DNA from: a virus
Strand: one strand, 5' to 3'
DNA: 40,422 bases
Virus record (IMG/VR): IMGVR_UViG_3300010885_042660
Span: 1-40,422 of that record
Below the pieces are notes generated by a model. It was given only the letters and a program-made list of their open reading frames with translations, ran no database searches and was not told the origin of the DNA. The translations under genes and the position numbers were made by a program. This document shows positions 7,753 to 15,235 of the stretch, one piece after another (positions within the stretch are counted from its first letter, which is position 1; each line of letters begins with the position of its first letter).

Positions 7753-9070
7753 ACCATTCTTTTAGTTCAGGGAAAGCGGCGCCAAAGTCTTTTGATCTAC
7801 GTTGATCGTACTGCGAATAAAACTGCCGGAAATCGTTCAATAACTTGGGGAGATCAAATGCTTCTGAATGCGGAGTCTTTACTACGTCTAAATAGTCAAT
7901 CAAGCGTTGTGTGTGATTTACTTCGTGTTCATGAATGAATTCAGAATCTGCCCAGTGCTCTAGCCATGTGATTAGGCGTTGACGATATACAGTACGCTGT
8001 GCGTCGGGCAGGATCAAAGGTGATTGAAAGCTGGGGAAGCGCAAGATATTTAGCGTAAAACTGATGGCATCACGTCCGTATTCCAGTTTCCAATTCATTA
8101 TGCATTCCAGCAATTGATCCAGACTGCTTAAACAAAGAGCATTAATAGTACACATCACATGTATGCCACGGAACTGTCCTGAATCCAACAAGCGTTCTAC
8201 GTTGTTGGCCCAGTCGTCCCAGACCAGCCCATCGCGTATGTACTCTGCTTGAGTTGAGATTGCTTCATTGCTGGTGTATAGGTCGATTGCCATTCCCTGT
8301 GTTGAGGCAAGCAGTCGGTCAATGTCAATGTCGGTTCCCAAGTTACTATTGATAGCCAACCTTGTATTACTGCGTCCCCGGTTGTCTCGAAACCAGTCAA
8401 CCAGTCGCCAGGTGTGCGCGGACATGAGGGGCTCTCCTCCGGTGATTCTGAGTTCGGTGAGGGTAAGATGTAGATCACTTTCCCACCAAGCAAAAAATGC
8501 GTCAATGTAGGCATTACTCTCCGTGATCTTAAACAGTTGACTAGCGTCATGAGTGTGAGTAAAATGGTTGCGCCCATCACTGACCAAATTTTGATAGGGT
8601 CCATTATTGCGTATGTCTTTAACCCAAGTTGTGCTAAAAGCAGGGTTACAGTAAGAGCAAGCAAACTGACAAGTGCGGTCAAAAGCAATTTCCAGCGTAC
8701 GGAGATTGACGTCAGCGTGGGGTAAAGTATTTCTGGCTTCATGCAGGACCTCTATGGGATATATCTTTGATTTGTACACACGGTCACTCACAGCGTCGCG
8801 ACCCATGTCTTCGATCTTCCAGCAGTATTCACAACCTGCAGGGCGTTCGCCTGCCAACATCTTGCGTCGATCTTCTTTCTTTTGATCAGTATTGTGCAGT
8901 AGCCTAGGGTTGGCCCGGACTTTATCAATGTCCACCAAATGGGCCGGCGGGTGATGGCAACTTGTGGTCATGCCACTACCCAGCCAGATGGTAGCATTGT
9001 ACCATTTTGCCGCACAAAAACTGGGAGATATATCATCTAATACTTGCTGTTTAAAGTCTAAATCGTTCAT
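7733..9070 (-). CDS. Radical SAM enzyme with N-terminal twitch domain, copy 2
   Basis: I use the ATG at 9070 (445 aa) rather than an in-frame TTG two codons upstream. The radical SAM motif is C134-QFA-C138-SY-C141 and GGEP lies at 211-214. The N-terminal cysteines C19, C38 and C80-x2-C83 occur in CAAKW, SCHHPP and CEYCW contexts. This AKW/CxHPP layout is shared only with copy 1, so the five genes fall into two subgroups. The protein ends FPELKEWY. The gene overlaps the GT10-like gene upstream by 20 nt and copy 3 downstream by 20 nt. Substrate unknown. Confidence 0.93.
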   Translation of the reverse strand: MNDLDFKQQVLDDISPSFCAAKWYNATIWLGSGMTTSCHHPPAHLVDIDKVRANPRLLHNTDQKKEDRRKMLAGERPAGCEYCWKIEDMGRDAVSDRVYKSKIYPIEVLHEARNTLPHADVNLRTLEIAFDRTCQFACSYCNPAFSTTWVKDIRNNGPYQNLVSDGRNHFTHTHDASQLFKITESNAYIDAFFAWWESDLHLTLTELRITGGEPLMSAHTWRLVDWFRDNRGRSNTRLAINSNLGTDIDIDRLLASTQGMAIDLYTSNEAISTQAEYIRDGLVWDDWANNVERLLDSGQFRGIHVMCTINALCLSSLDQLLECIMNWKLEYGRDAISFTLNILRFPSFQSPLILPDAQRTVYRQRLITWLEHWADSEFIHEHEVNHTQRLIDYLDVVKTPHSEAFDLPKLLNDFRQFYSQYDQRRSKDFGAAFPELKEWYDSIQV

Positions 9071-10136
9071 TGACAAATTGATAAAAACGGTTGGGGAATT
9101 CTTGTCTCACTTGTGAGCGTAACTGTGCGAGATGTTGTTGATTATATTTACATGTATTATAACACGCATCAAGGAAACTCACAAGATCTTGTTGGCATAG
9201 ATCTTCAACCACTGCGGCAACTCGTTCTAGACGTTCATCATTGTTGTCAATCATGTCAAACGATTCGTCAATTAGGTGCTCAAATGTTTGAAATCCCAAA
9301 TTGCGCATGTCTCTGTAATAGCCTCGATTGGCCACAGCTATCCAAGGGTGACCAATGGCCACAGGTTTCCATATTTTTTCTGTTCTAAAACTGTAGGGGT
9401 ATCTATGTACCGTTTCTGTCACCAGACTAAAATAGGTGTCAAGGTATGGATTGGCTTCCATGATTACGTCGCCCCAGACATTGTTTGGAAAAATTTTAGA
9501 CTTGATAAAAAATGTCTGATCATCGATATCAAAATCCACATTGAATTCTGCAACTTCATACTTGGATTGTAATTTTTTTAGTTTTCCATTGCCCTGAGAC
9601 AGGTTGGTCCAGATTGCACAATCCAATAGACTGTGCAGACGATCCAACATGTATTTTCTATGATATCTAGTGGCTCCGTTGAAAAACAAGAATTTATAAG
9701 GACGTTGTGTCTGATATAGGTCTTGATATTTTTGTATGGCCCGAAGATTTTCATCGTAGTCCAAAACCTTGGGCAAAAAACTTTCGTATTGCAAACAAGG
9801 CCAGGTGTCGTCCATGTCTCCCCCGCCTATCAATAAAATCTTGTTGTCCAGCACCAAGTCTGCAATACCATAATTGTGGCAATGATTCAGCAGAGTTTCA
9901 GAGCCTTCATGTGGGTTGCTGAACACTGCTTTTATGTTTGAATTATCGATCAATTGTCGAAATTGCTTGGCGTAGAGACGAATTTGTTCTCGACCGATCA
10001 CATACACAGCGCCTGGAACTGTTTGATTCTTGTTGATGTGCTGTTCAAGGTTCCAAAAAATGTCGTCAGCTGACTGCTTGATCATGCTGTAGATTTCGCT
10101 GTGAGTGTCCAGTATCAGTTTATGATTGCCGAGCAT
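9051..10136 (-). CDS. GT10-like glycosyltransferase (phage type)
   Basis: The frame is open from 10286, but the ATG at 10136 gives a sensible start (MLGNHKLIL) and a 17-nt overlap with copy 1, like the other junctions. The 361-residue product has a central FLFFNGATRYHRKYML segment (139-154) and, at 251-258, RTEKIWKP followed by HPWIAVANRGYYRDMRNLGF. A TEK-I motif followed by a hydrophobic strand and a G-Y pair resembles the nucleotide-sugar-binding C-terminal region of GT10 fucosyltransferase-like proteins seen in phage genomes. The family call is moderate; donor and acceptor are unknown. It splits the radical SAM array, lying between copies 1 and 2, which suggests a role in the same pathway. 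Confidence 0.65.
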   Translation of the reverse strand: MLGNHKLILDTHSEIYSMIKQSADDIFWNLEQHINKNQTVPGAVYVIGREQIRLYAKQFRQLIDNSNIKAVFSNPHEGSETLLNHCHNYGIADLVLDNKILLIGGGDMDDTWPCLQYESFLPKVLDYDENLRAIQKYQDLYQTQRPYKFLFFNGATRYHRKYMLDRLHSLLDCAIWTNLSQGNGKLKKLQSKYEVAEFNVDFDIDDQTFFIKSKIFPNNVWGDVIMEANPYLDTYFSLVTETVHRYPYSFRTEKIWKPVAIGHPWIAVANRGYYRDMRNLGFQTFEHLIDESFDMIDNNDERLERVAAVVEDLCQQDLVSFLDACYNTCKYNQQHLAQLRSQVRQEFPNRFYQFVNERFRL

Positions 10137-11499
10137 GATATTCACATTCGGCCCACCAAGAGGCCATTTCAGGAAAGGTCTGCAAAAAGTCTGTGCCACG
10201 ACGTCGATCATGTTCACTAAAGAATCTATAAAAGTCTGCTCGTGCTGGGCTGTGATCTTGAGCTTGTGCTGACCGCATCCAGGCAATGTCCCGATCCAGG
10301 CGGGCCACTTCGTAGTCTTTGAATCCGTGATAGGGACTGGTCTCTGTTGTCACGTGTTGGGACATCCAATCCCGGACCGACTCTAGTTTTTTTGCATAAC
10401 TCGCAGGCAGGATCTGCAGACTTTGCCAAGCAGGCTGGCGTAGTACAGGAGTATCAAACCACACACGTTGATAGGTTGTACTGTATTGCTGACGTAGTTC
10501 CAGTATGCCTTCCAGTAGACGTTGCAGGCTGCTCACACTCAGATTGTTCATTGTGACAATAAATGTCAGGCTATTGTAGGAAGGTACATCGGTCAAGTAC
10601 TGATTCACACGTGACCATACTAGATCGAAGTTCATGCCGTGTCGCATGTATTCGGCTTGTCTACCCCATCCGTCCAGGCTCACATACTGCATGAAGTGTT
10701 CTATGCGTCCGTCGCAAATGGCCTGCACATAAGTGAGATAACGATCAAACAAACTCTGTTCCACTGAGAAATTGCTTGTGACATTCAGGTGCAGTCCAGG
10801 ATTGGATATGGCCAGTACATAGTCAAACACTCTATAAGTGTTTTTATCCATCAGAGGTTCCCCACCGGTCATGCGGAAGTGTCGCAGTTGAGGGTATAGT
10901 GTGGGCCACCAGGACCAAAATGCTTCCACATATGGGTTATGATCCTTTACCGGAATAGGTCGATTGCGGCCAACAAAGTGACTAGGATCGTTATGAACAC
11001 GACCAGTCGGGTAGCCACCCCATCGATCAACTTCGGCTTGCCAGGTGCTGGAGAACTGCGGACTGCAATAACTACAAGCAAGATTGCAAGCGTGATTAAA
11101 ATTGACTTCGACATAACTAGGGACAACATCTTCTTCTCCTGTGGAATTCTTTATCATTTCAAAATCTATAGCTGCCCAGGGCTCGCCCGAACGATAGTGT
11201 CTGTCACTGAGTTTGCCCGCATCTTCCATGTTCCAGCAGTAGGAACATTCCTCAGGGCGTTCTTGACGCAACATGATTTGGCGTTGTTGCTTTTTGTGTT
11301 GGGTATTGTGTAACGCACTGGGATCAAATTTAATTTCTGCAGGATCAATAGCATGCAAAGGCGGATGATAGCATGAGTTGTTGAGTCCTGTGGGCAAGTG
11401 CAGGCTCACCTGCTTCCATTTGGCCAGGCACAGGGCCGGGCCTAATTTATCTTTCATTTGCTCTGCGGAGCTCATGAACGTGCTTTTATTTGTTGTCAT
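10120..11499 (-). CDS. Radical SAM enzyme with N-terminal twitch domain, copy 1
   Basis: The frame is open from 11550, but the ATG at 11499 (459 aa, MTTNKST) overlaps the upstream stop by only 14 nt and is preferred; an ATG at 11475 is also possible. The radical SAM motif is C138-NLA-C142-SY-C145, with TGGEP at 211-215. Twitch cysteines C24, C43 and C85-x2-C88 lie in CLAKW, SCYHPP and CSYCW contexts, as in copy 2. The segments HNTQHKKQQRQIML (64-77) and RPEECSYCW (81-89) also match copy 2 closely, so the pair arose by duplication. The protein ends with FPEMASWW and a short extra tail. Substrate unknown. Confidence 0.93.
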   Translation of the reverse strand: MTTNKSTFMSSAEQMKDKLGPALCLAKWKQVSLHLPTGLNNSCYHPPLHAIDPAEIKFDPSALHNTQHKKQQRQIMLRQERPEECSYCWNMEDAGKLSDRHYRSGEPWAAIDFEMIKNSTGEEDVVPSYVEVNFNHACNLACSYCSPQFSSTWQAEVDRWGGYPTGRVHNDPSHFVGRNRPIPVKDHNPYVEAFWSWWPTLYPQLRHFRMTGGEPLMDKNTYRVFDYVLAISNPGLHLNVTSNFSVEQSLFDRYLTYVQAICDGRIEHFMQYVSLDGWGRQAEYMRHGMNFDLVWSRVNQYLTDVPSYNSLTFIVTMNNLSVSSLQRLLEGILELRQQYSTTYQRVWFDTPVLRQPAWQSLQILPASYAKKLESVRDWMSQHVTTETSPYHGFKDYEVARLDRDIAWMRSAQAQDHSPARADFYRFFSEHDRRRGTDFLQTFPEMASWWAECEYHARQS

Positions 11500-12073
11500 A
11501 ATATTGATTACACAAGTCCAAAATAGGTGCCTGTGGTCCATGTTGTTCAAACATCAGTTGAGCAAAGTCAAATTCAGGGCACACGATGCTGTCTAATTCA
11601 ATTTGCATCATTTCAAAAAATTCTTTGAAGTTGTTATGGTCAACCACAGTGGCTGGTCCGGGACTCCATGGATATTGTTTGTAGTATGCATCGTGCCATG
11701 CTATTGTACTGAACGGTCCTCCCACTGAATGCTGATTACTGCTTATAAATTTTTGAAACAATGCCCATTGTCTGCGCAGACTTTTGACACAGTCAGTGTT
11801 GATAAAAAACACATCTTGTTGATTTTGCCAACATTCTGCAATCAAATCATAGTTGACACAGTGTGTGAATATCACCGGTGCAGATATCAATTGTGATTTT
11901 GTTTCGTCTGATGGATATCTGTTTGCAATAATCTGAAAGGGATTGGAACGATCATAACCTTTGTTTAATTCAAAATTGGTTTTTCCACGCATCCACTTGT
12001 AAAAACGATTGCCACCGCCACCAGGATAAAATGATATAATCACATTACCAGCCTTCTTGTTGTCTAATGACAT
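11486..12073 (-). CDS. Unassigned protein with Gly-rich N-terminal loop, 195 aa
   Basis: Function not recognised. The N-terminus VIISFYPGGGGNRFYKWM (11-28) is a beta strand, a PGGGGNR loop and a helix, reminiscent of nucleotide- or PAPS-binding loops of sulfotransferase-like proteins, but it lacks a Walker A lysine-Ser/Thr and the resemblance is only in shape. THC (71-73) and a later WHDAYY segment are the other notable points. No signal peptide or membrane helix is seen. It overlaps the upstream glycosyltransferase by 29 nt, the longest overlap in the run, and the first radical SAM gene by 14 nt. Its place suggests that it works with the glycosyltransferases; that is inference. Confidence 0.8.
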   Translation of the reverse strand: MSLDNKKAGNVIISFYPGGGGNRFYKWMRGKTNFELNKGYDRSNPFQIIANRYPSDETKSQLISAPVIFTHCVNYDLIAECWQNQQDVFFINTDCVKSLRRQWALFQKFISSNQHSVGGPFSTIAWHDAYYKQYPWSPGPATVVDHNNFKEFFEMMQIELDSIVCPEFDFAQLMFEQHGPQAPILDLCNQYYDNK

Positions 12074-12968
12074 CTATTTCTCTAACTGTCACGCCTCGAT
12101 TGCGCCAGTTTGAGCGATAGTGATATTTGAAAAATGCACTTTGTTCTGCTTCTAGTATGGCCATTGGCAGATCCAGTTGTGTGCCTATTTCGGGCCCCAG
12201 TTGATTGCTGAGTAGTCTAGGTTGTGAATTTTCCACTGTTTTCCATAATTCTGCCAGGGCATCAAAGTCTTTTACCAGTGTGTAGTCCCAGTTTGTGAGC
12301 ATGGTCATGTATGTGCCTTGACGTGCACCGGCTATGGCCCATTCGCCATGCTCTGCATCTGTACCCACATTGTGCCATATGGTCATGTTGTCAAGATTTC
12401 TCAGCACCTGATTTTTGAATTCTTCCACTGTGGGGCGACGTCCGCGTTGCAAACACATCTTGACACCTTCACGGAACCCGGCACGCCAGGCATGAAAAGG
12501 GCTTTGATTGGGATAGGTAGTTGAGTAACAGTCATGCATGGACCAATACAAGGGATCAAAACAAAACTCTACCACAGTTTCGTCACGCCCGTCTGTGTTT
12601 TCGTGTGTACGCATGTTCATTACAAATTGTTTTGTCCATGAACTCAATCCACCATTGCCATACATGAGTCCATTCACATGATTACGAGCCCGCCAGCGGA
12701 GCACCGCTTGTTCATGTTCCGGAGTAGGAAAATCCAGTGTTTGATTAAAAAAAGTCGGGTCCGGAAGATTGTCTCCGTCGATGAGAATAAATCTTTCAGT
12801 TGATGAAGATTCAGCTGCCGCTTTGTGTGCGGCATCCGAGCCCTTGACTCCGTCAATGCGTCGAGCCCAAGGCACCATGTTTTTGATCTTGATCCAAAAC
12901 TCTTCTTTGTTGGGTTCATCATAGCTCAGGTAAATGCAGTCTAGATCTGCGATGTCAATTGAATTCAT
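12045..12968 (-). CDS. GT-A-like glycosyltransferase, DGDN type
   Basis: The 307-residue protein shows the start of a GT-A fold: strand LDCIYLSYDEPN (9-20), then a region ending ERFILIDGDNLPDPTFF (58-74), where D64-G-D66 is the DxD motif that binds the metal and nucleotide sugar. The C-terminal half has WKTVENSQPRLL and a Trp/Arg-rich end. Sugar donor and acceptor are unknown. The gene is not closely similar to the paralogous pair at 13277-14855, so it is probably a separate glycosyltransferase family found in phages. It overlaps the 110-residue gene by 14 nt and the next by 29 nt. Confidence 0.75.
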   Translation of the reverse strand: MNSIDIADLDCIYLSYDEPNKEEFWIKIKNMVPWARRIDGVKGSDAAHKAAAESSSTERFILIDGDNLPDPTFFNQTLDFPTPEHEQAVLRWRARNHVNGLMYGNGGLSSWTKQFVMNMRTHENTDGRDETVVEFCFDPLYWSMHDCYSTTYPNQSPFHAWRAGFREGVKMCLQRGRRPTVEEFKNQVLRNLDNMTIWHNVGTDAEHGEWAIAGARQGTYMTMLTNWDYTLVKDFDALAELWKTVENSQPRLLSNQLGPEIGTQLDLPMAILEAEQSAFFKYHYRSNWRNRGVTVREIDVIRQQEGW

Positions 12969-13287
12969 GTGTTTTCATACTCCAGCATTGGTGTGGTTGG
13001 GACTCGGATACTACTATGGCCACGTTGCTGGGATGGCAAGGTGTTCCTGAATCTGAGTGTGCAAGTTTGTATACTGCTTGTTTTAACTTTATCAATTGAC
13101 CGTTTTGCACTCGAACATCTAACGATGCCAGAATAAAAGTTTCAGGGTCAATGTCAATGTATGCGCCTGGCAGGTGTTCCATACTGTAGGTTATGGGCCG
13201 GCCTTGATCATCATGATACAGGCGCCAGAATATGGGCCTGGGTTCTGGCATGGCTCGCAGTATTGACCAAAATTCATCAGAGGTCAC
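12955..13287 (-). CDS. Unassigned small protein between glycosyltransferases, 110 aa
   Basis: Starts at GTG 13287, overlapping the upstream glycosyltransferase by 11 nt; no in-frame ATG lies nearby, and an out-of-frame ATG just downstream is not usable. The protein has FWRLYHDDQGRPITYSMEHLPGAYIDIDPE (20-49), followed by a strand-rich segment with VRVQNGQLI, and a C-terminus rich in His, Ser and Cys. I recall this 'xxRLYYDDxGxPxxYSMExLPGxYIxID' layout from uncharacterised proteins beside glycan genes in T4-like environmental phages, but assign no function. It may be a structural or accessory component of the neighbouring glycosyltransferases. Confidence 0.75.
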   Translation of the reverse strand: MTSDEFWSILRAMPEPRPIFWRLYHDDQGRPITYSMEHLPGAYIDIDPETFILASLDVRVQNGQLIKLKQAVYKLAHSDSGTPCHPSNVAIVVSESQPHQCWSMKTHEFN

Positions 13288-14062
13288 GGTGCCAGTCCTT
13301 TATATGATAGTGAAATGCACCATGTTGCATCACAGTGTTTACTCGCAGTTCATAATTGCGATATTCCGAAATCATTTCTTCTGTCCAGGCATCGCGTTTG
13401 GCCGCTATGATATGACGCTTCATGTGTACAATTGTGGGATAACTGGCAAAAGGTAGAGTGCAGGTTTCTGGACCAACAATGTTGGCTGCCATGGCGTAAA
13501 CCACATCAGTGCTGGGCAGATCTTCGGGGAATTTCAATAACTTTTTAAAGTGTTCCCAGTTTTCAAATATCATGCGAACAGTGTCAAAAAATTCTTTGGC
13601 TGTTTGACTCAAGCGCCAGTAGGTGATGGCATTGTACACATCTGGCAGGTTGTTGGCATCAAATACCTTGCGATAATGACGTGATCGAGCACGTTGATCT
13701 TTCCAGTCTCTACAACCAGTTGATACCACCACATCTCTATGCTGTAACAGGTTCCACCAGTGGTCAATGTGACTGGTAACCAACATATCTGACTCCAATT
13801 TGATTGTTTCACGGAATGGTGTGGCATGAAACACCTGCCAATCATTGGCATAAGGATTGTCTTTATCAACAGGAAAAGGAAACTTGCGTACATGATCAAA
13901 CAACGGGCCAGCATCCACCTGCTGGTCGGTCAGCAAACATATTCGTGCATCAGGGTGCCAATACTTGATGGTTTTGGCCAAGGTCTCACTGCAATTCACA
14001 TAGTCTGTGCTGGCAGTATTGGCGGCCACTATCAAGTAGCCTTGTTCTTCAATGGGTTTCAA
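13277..14062 (-). CDS. GT-A-like glycosyltransferase paralogue with TTG start
   Basis: 261 residues from a TTG at 14062. No in-frame ATG occurs until about residue 93, a stop lies just upstream, and GGAGAG sits 7 nt before the TTG, so the TTG start is well supported. The N-terminus GYLIVAANTASTDYVN aligns with ALIFAFDNESTDYVT of the neighbour at 14049, and TIKLESDMLV (87-96) aligns with its TLVLDADYVV. Thus an ESD takes the place of the DAD/DxD metal-site motif. Further shared pattern: a T/N-D-x-x-(Y/L) stretch followed by NIVG or NIVNG. The two are tandem paralogues, overlapping by 14 nt. The first Asp of DxD being replaced by Glu may still bind metal. Confidence 0.75.
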   Translation of the reverse strand: MKPIEEQGYLIVAANTASTDYVNCSETLAKTIKYWHPDARICLLTDQQVDAGPLFDHVRKFPFPVDKDNPYANDWQVFHATPFRETIKLESDMLVTSHIDHWWNLLQHRDVVVSTGCRDWKDQRARSRHYRKVFDANNLPDVYNAITYWRLSQTAKEFFDTVRMIFENWEHFKKLLKFPEDLPSTDVVYAMAANIVGPETCTLPFASYPTIVHMKRHIIAAKRDAWTEEMISEYRNYELRVNTVMQHGAFHYHIKDWHRDL

Positions 14063-14855
14063 TTATTCTCTCCAGATGCTGTTTGCCCATGGCATGAAAG
14101 TCTTGATTGCGTATCATGGTCCAACGGGGTCGCTGGTCTTGGTCCTTATAATCTATTCTATAACAATCCTTGCTGAGTCTGGTCAAGGTGTGCTCAGGTG
14201 TAACTGTGCTCAGGTTCCAGGGTATTGAGTTATATTGCAAGGTCTGTCCGTTTACAATATTTAGAGCAATACTTAGTGCATGATCATTGCGAAATGTCAA
14301 ACCTGATATTTTATATAGATCTTTATAGTGTCGCCAATTGGCTCGAACCATTTTCATGCAATCAAATATCAATTCAGCATGTGCACCGCGCCGAAACATC
14401 ATTACCGTGGCCCAGCTCATGGGCATGCGGTATTCACCGTATTGATTGAGAGCCACAAAGTTGTCTTGACTTGTTATATCGTATGCCGCGGCATGTGCTA
14501 GGAAATCTTGATCGCTGTTTAATAGTATTTTCAACTGATCACTGGCCACCACATAGTCAGCGTCTAGAACAAGAGTGCGGTGCCATGGGGTAAGATCATA
14601 AGCCTCAGTTCTACCTGCGTTGTGCCAAGTAACAGACGCTTGATAATCCTCAAACCAACGTGTTCCTCCTGAGGCAGCATCTGCCGCAATGACGTGATCA
14701 AATCCGCTAACTCTAGGATCTCTTGGGCTAGCGTCTGTGACAATGGCCACTGGAATGTTGAGCCACCTACGAATGTTTCTAGCACTCCAGCCAGCCATGG
14801 TAACGTAGTCGGTCGATTCATTGTCAAAAGCAAATATCAGTGCACCTGTGGTCAT
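14049..14855 (-). CDS. GT-A-like glycosyltransferase with DAD motif
   Basis: 268 residues beginning at ATG 14855, which overlaps the stop of the small upstream gene by 4 nt. The N-terminal strand ALIFAFDNESTDYV (5-18), the strand IPVAIVTDA (34-42) and the TLVLDADYVV segment (94-103, D98-A-D100) are the layout of a GT8-like or related GT-A nucleotide-diphospho-sugar transferase. MPMSWATVMMFRRG in the middle and NDHALSIALNIVNG later fit the acceptor-side half of the fold. Donor and acceptor are unknown. The gene and its downstream paralogue open the glycosyltransferase part of the island. Confidence 0.75.
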   Translation of the reverse strand: MTTGALIFAFDNESTDYVTMAGWSARNIRRWLNIPVAIVTDASPRDPRVSGFDHVIAADAASGGTRWFEDYQASVTWHNAGRTEAYDLTPWHRTLVLDADYVVASDQLKILLNSDQDFLAHAAAYDITSQDNFVALNQYGEYRMPMSWATVMMFRRGAHAELIFDCMKMVRANWRHYKDLYKISGLTFRNDHALSIALNIVNGQTLQYNSIPWNLSTVTPEHTLTRLSKDCYRIDYKDQDQRPRWTMIRNQDFHAMGKQHLERIIETH

Positions 14856-15160
14856 CGGTTCTTGTTGAGATTTTCATGTTCCACACGCCAGGCATTCATT
14901 TGCTCTTGCCAGCGTTCATGCGATCGGGCAAACAATTCTGTTACGTTTACACGTACAGGAGTTTCATACAAGTCTAACAGCACTACATCCGTGTCTTGAG
15001 CACATGCCAACAGCACACATTGTAGTTCAGGGCCGGCACGCCACATGCCACCTGCGTGGGCAAACAGCATGCGAGCCTCATACTTTTCTTTTAGTGTGCG
15101 TCTGGCAGCCGCATGATCAAATCTGGCCCGTGCGTGGGCAACAAGTTTTTCAGTGTCCAT
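14852..15160 (-). CDS. Small conserved-looking protein at head of modification run, 102 aa
   Basis: The protein begins MDTEKLVAHARARFDHAAARRTLKEKYEARM and continues FAHAGGMWRAGPELQ, VVLLDLYETPVRVN and WQEQMNAWRVEHE. It is helical and charged, without membrane segments. I associate this layout (LYExPVxV..., QEQMNAW) with short uncharacterised proteins near neck and fibre genes in T4-like marine phages; no function is proposed. It is the first gene after the hairpin pair at 15177-15235 and is coupled to the following glycosyltransferase by a 4-nt ATGA overlap. Confidence 0.8.
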   Translation of the reverse strand: MDTEKLVAHARARFDHAAARRTLKEKYEARMLFAHAGGMWRAGPELQCVLLACAQDTDVVLLDLYETPVRVNVTELFARSHERWQEQMNAWRVEHENLNKNR

Positions 15161-15161
15161 A

Positions 15162-15169
15162 GATTTATT
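15162..15169 (-). promoter_or_regulatory. Weak candidate late-promoter box before the modification run
   Basis: AATAAATC lies 1 nt upstream of the ATG at 15160 and differs from the NATAAATA late box only at the last base. It is the only candidate I see between the terminator-like hairpins and the first gene of the modification run, but it is too close to the start codon to give a normal leader. Confidence 0.2.
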
Positions 15170-15176
15170 GTACAGG

Positions 15177-15202
15177 AAAAAGAGCTAGAGGTCTACCTCT
15201 TT
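15177..15202 (-). terminator. Hairpin plus U-tract at end of structural block
   Basis: On the minus strand, AGAGGT-AG-ACCTCT (15200-15187) can pair, or alternatively AAAGAG (15202-15197) with CTCTTT (15184-15179) around a 12-nt loop. A run of five U follows at 15181-15177. This lies in the 60-nt gap after the small fibre-like gene, where an intrinsic terminator would separate the structural block from the modification run. Confidence 0.6.
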
Positions 15203-15208
15203 AGCAAG

Positions 15209-15235
15209 AGTTCGGTCAGATTAGGCTACCGAACT
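15209..15235 (-). other. 8-bp hairpin overlapping a stop codon
   Basis: AGTTCGGT and ACCGAACT are perfect inverted repeats around an 11-nt loop, spanning the final codons and the TAA of the gene at 15221-16213. It has no U-tract of its own. It sits 6 nt upstream of the second hairpin and may protect the 3' end of the mRNA or assist termination. Confidence 0.55.

Noticed and set aside
8197-8742. 181-residue alternative frame with hydrophobic N-terminus on the minus strand
   Set aside because: It lies wholly inside the radical SAM copy 2 frame, which has all family motifs. Its hydrophobic look is shared by the same-offset frames of neighbouring genes and is best explained by codon composition.
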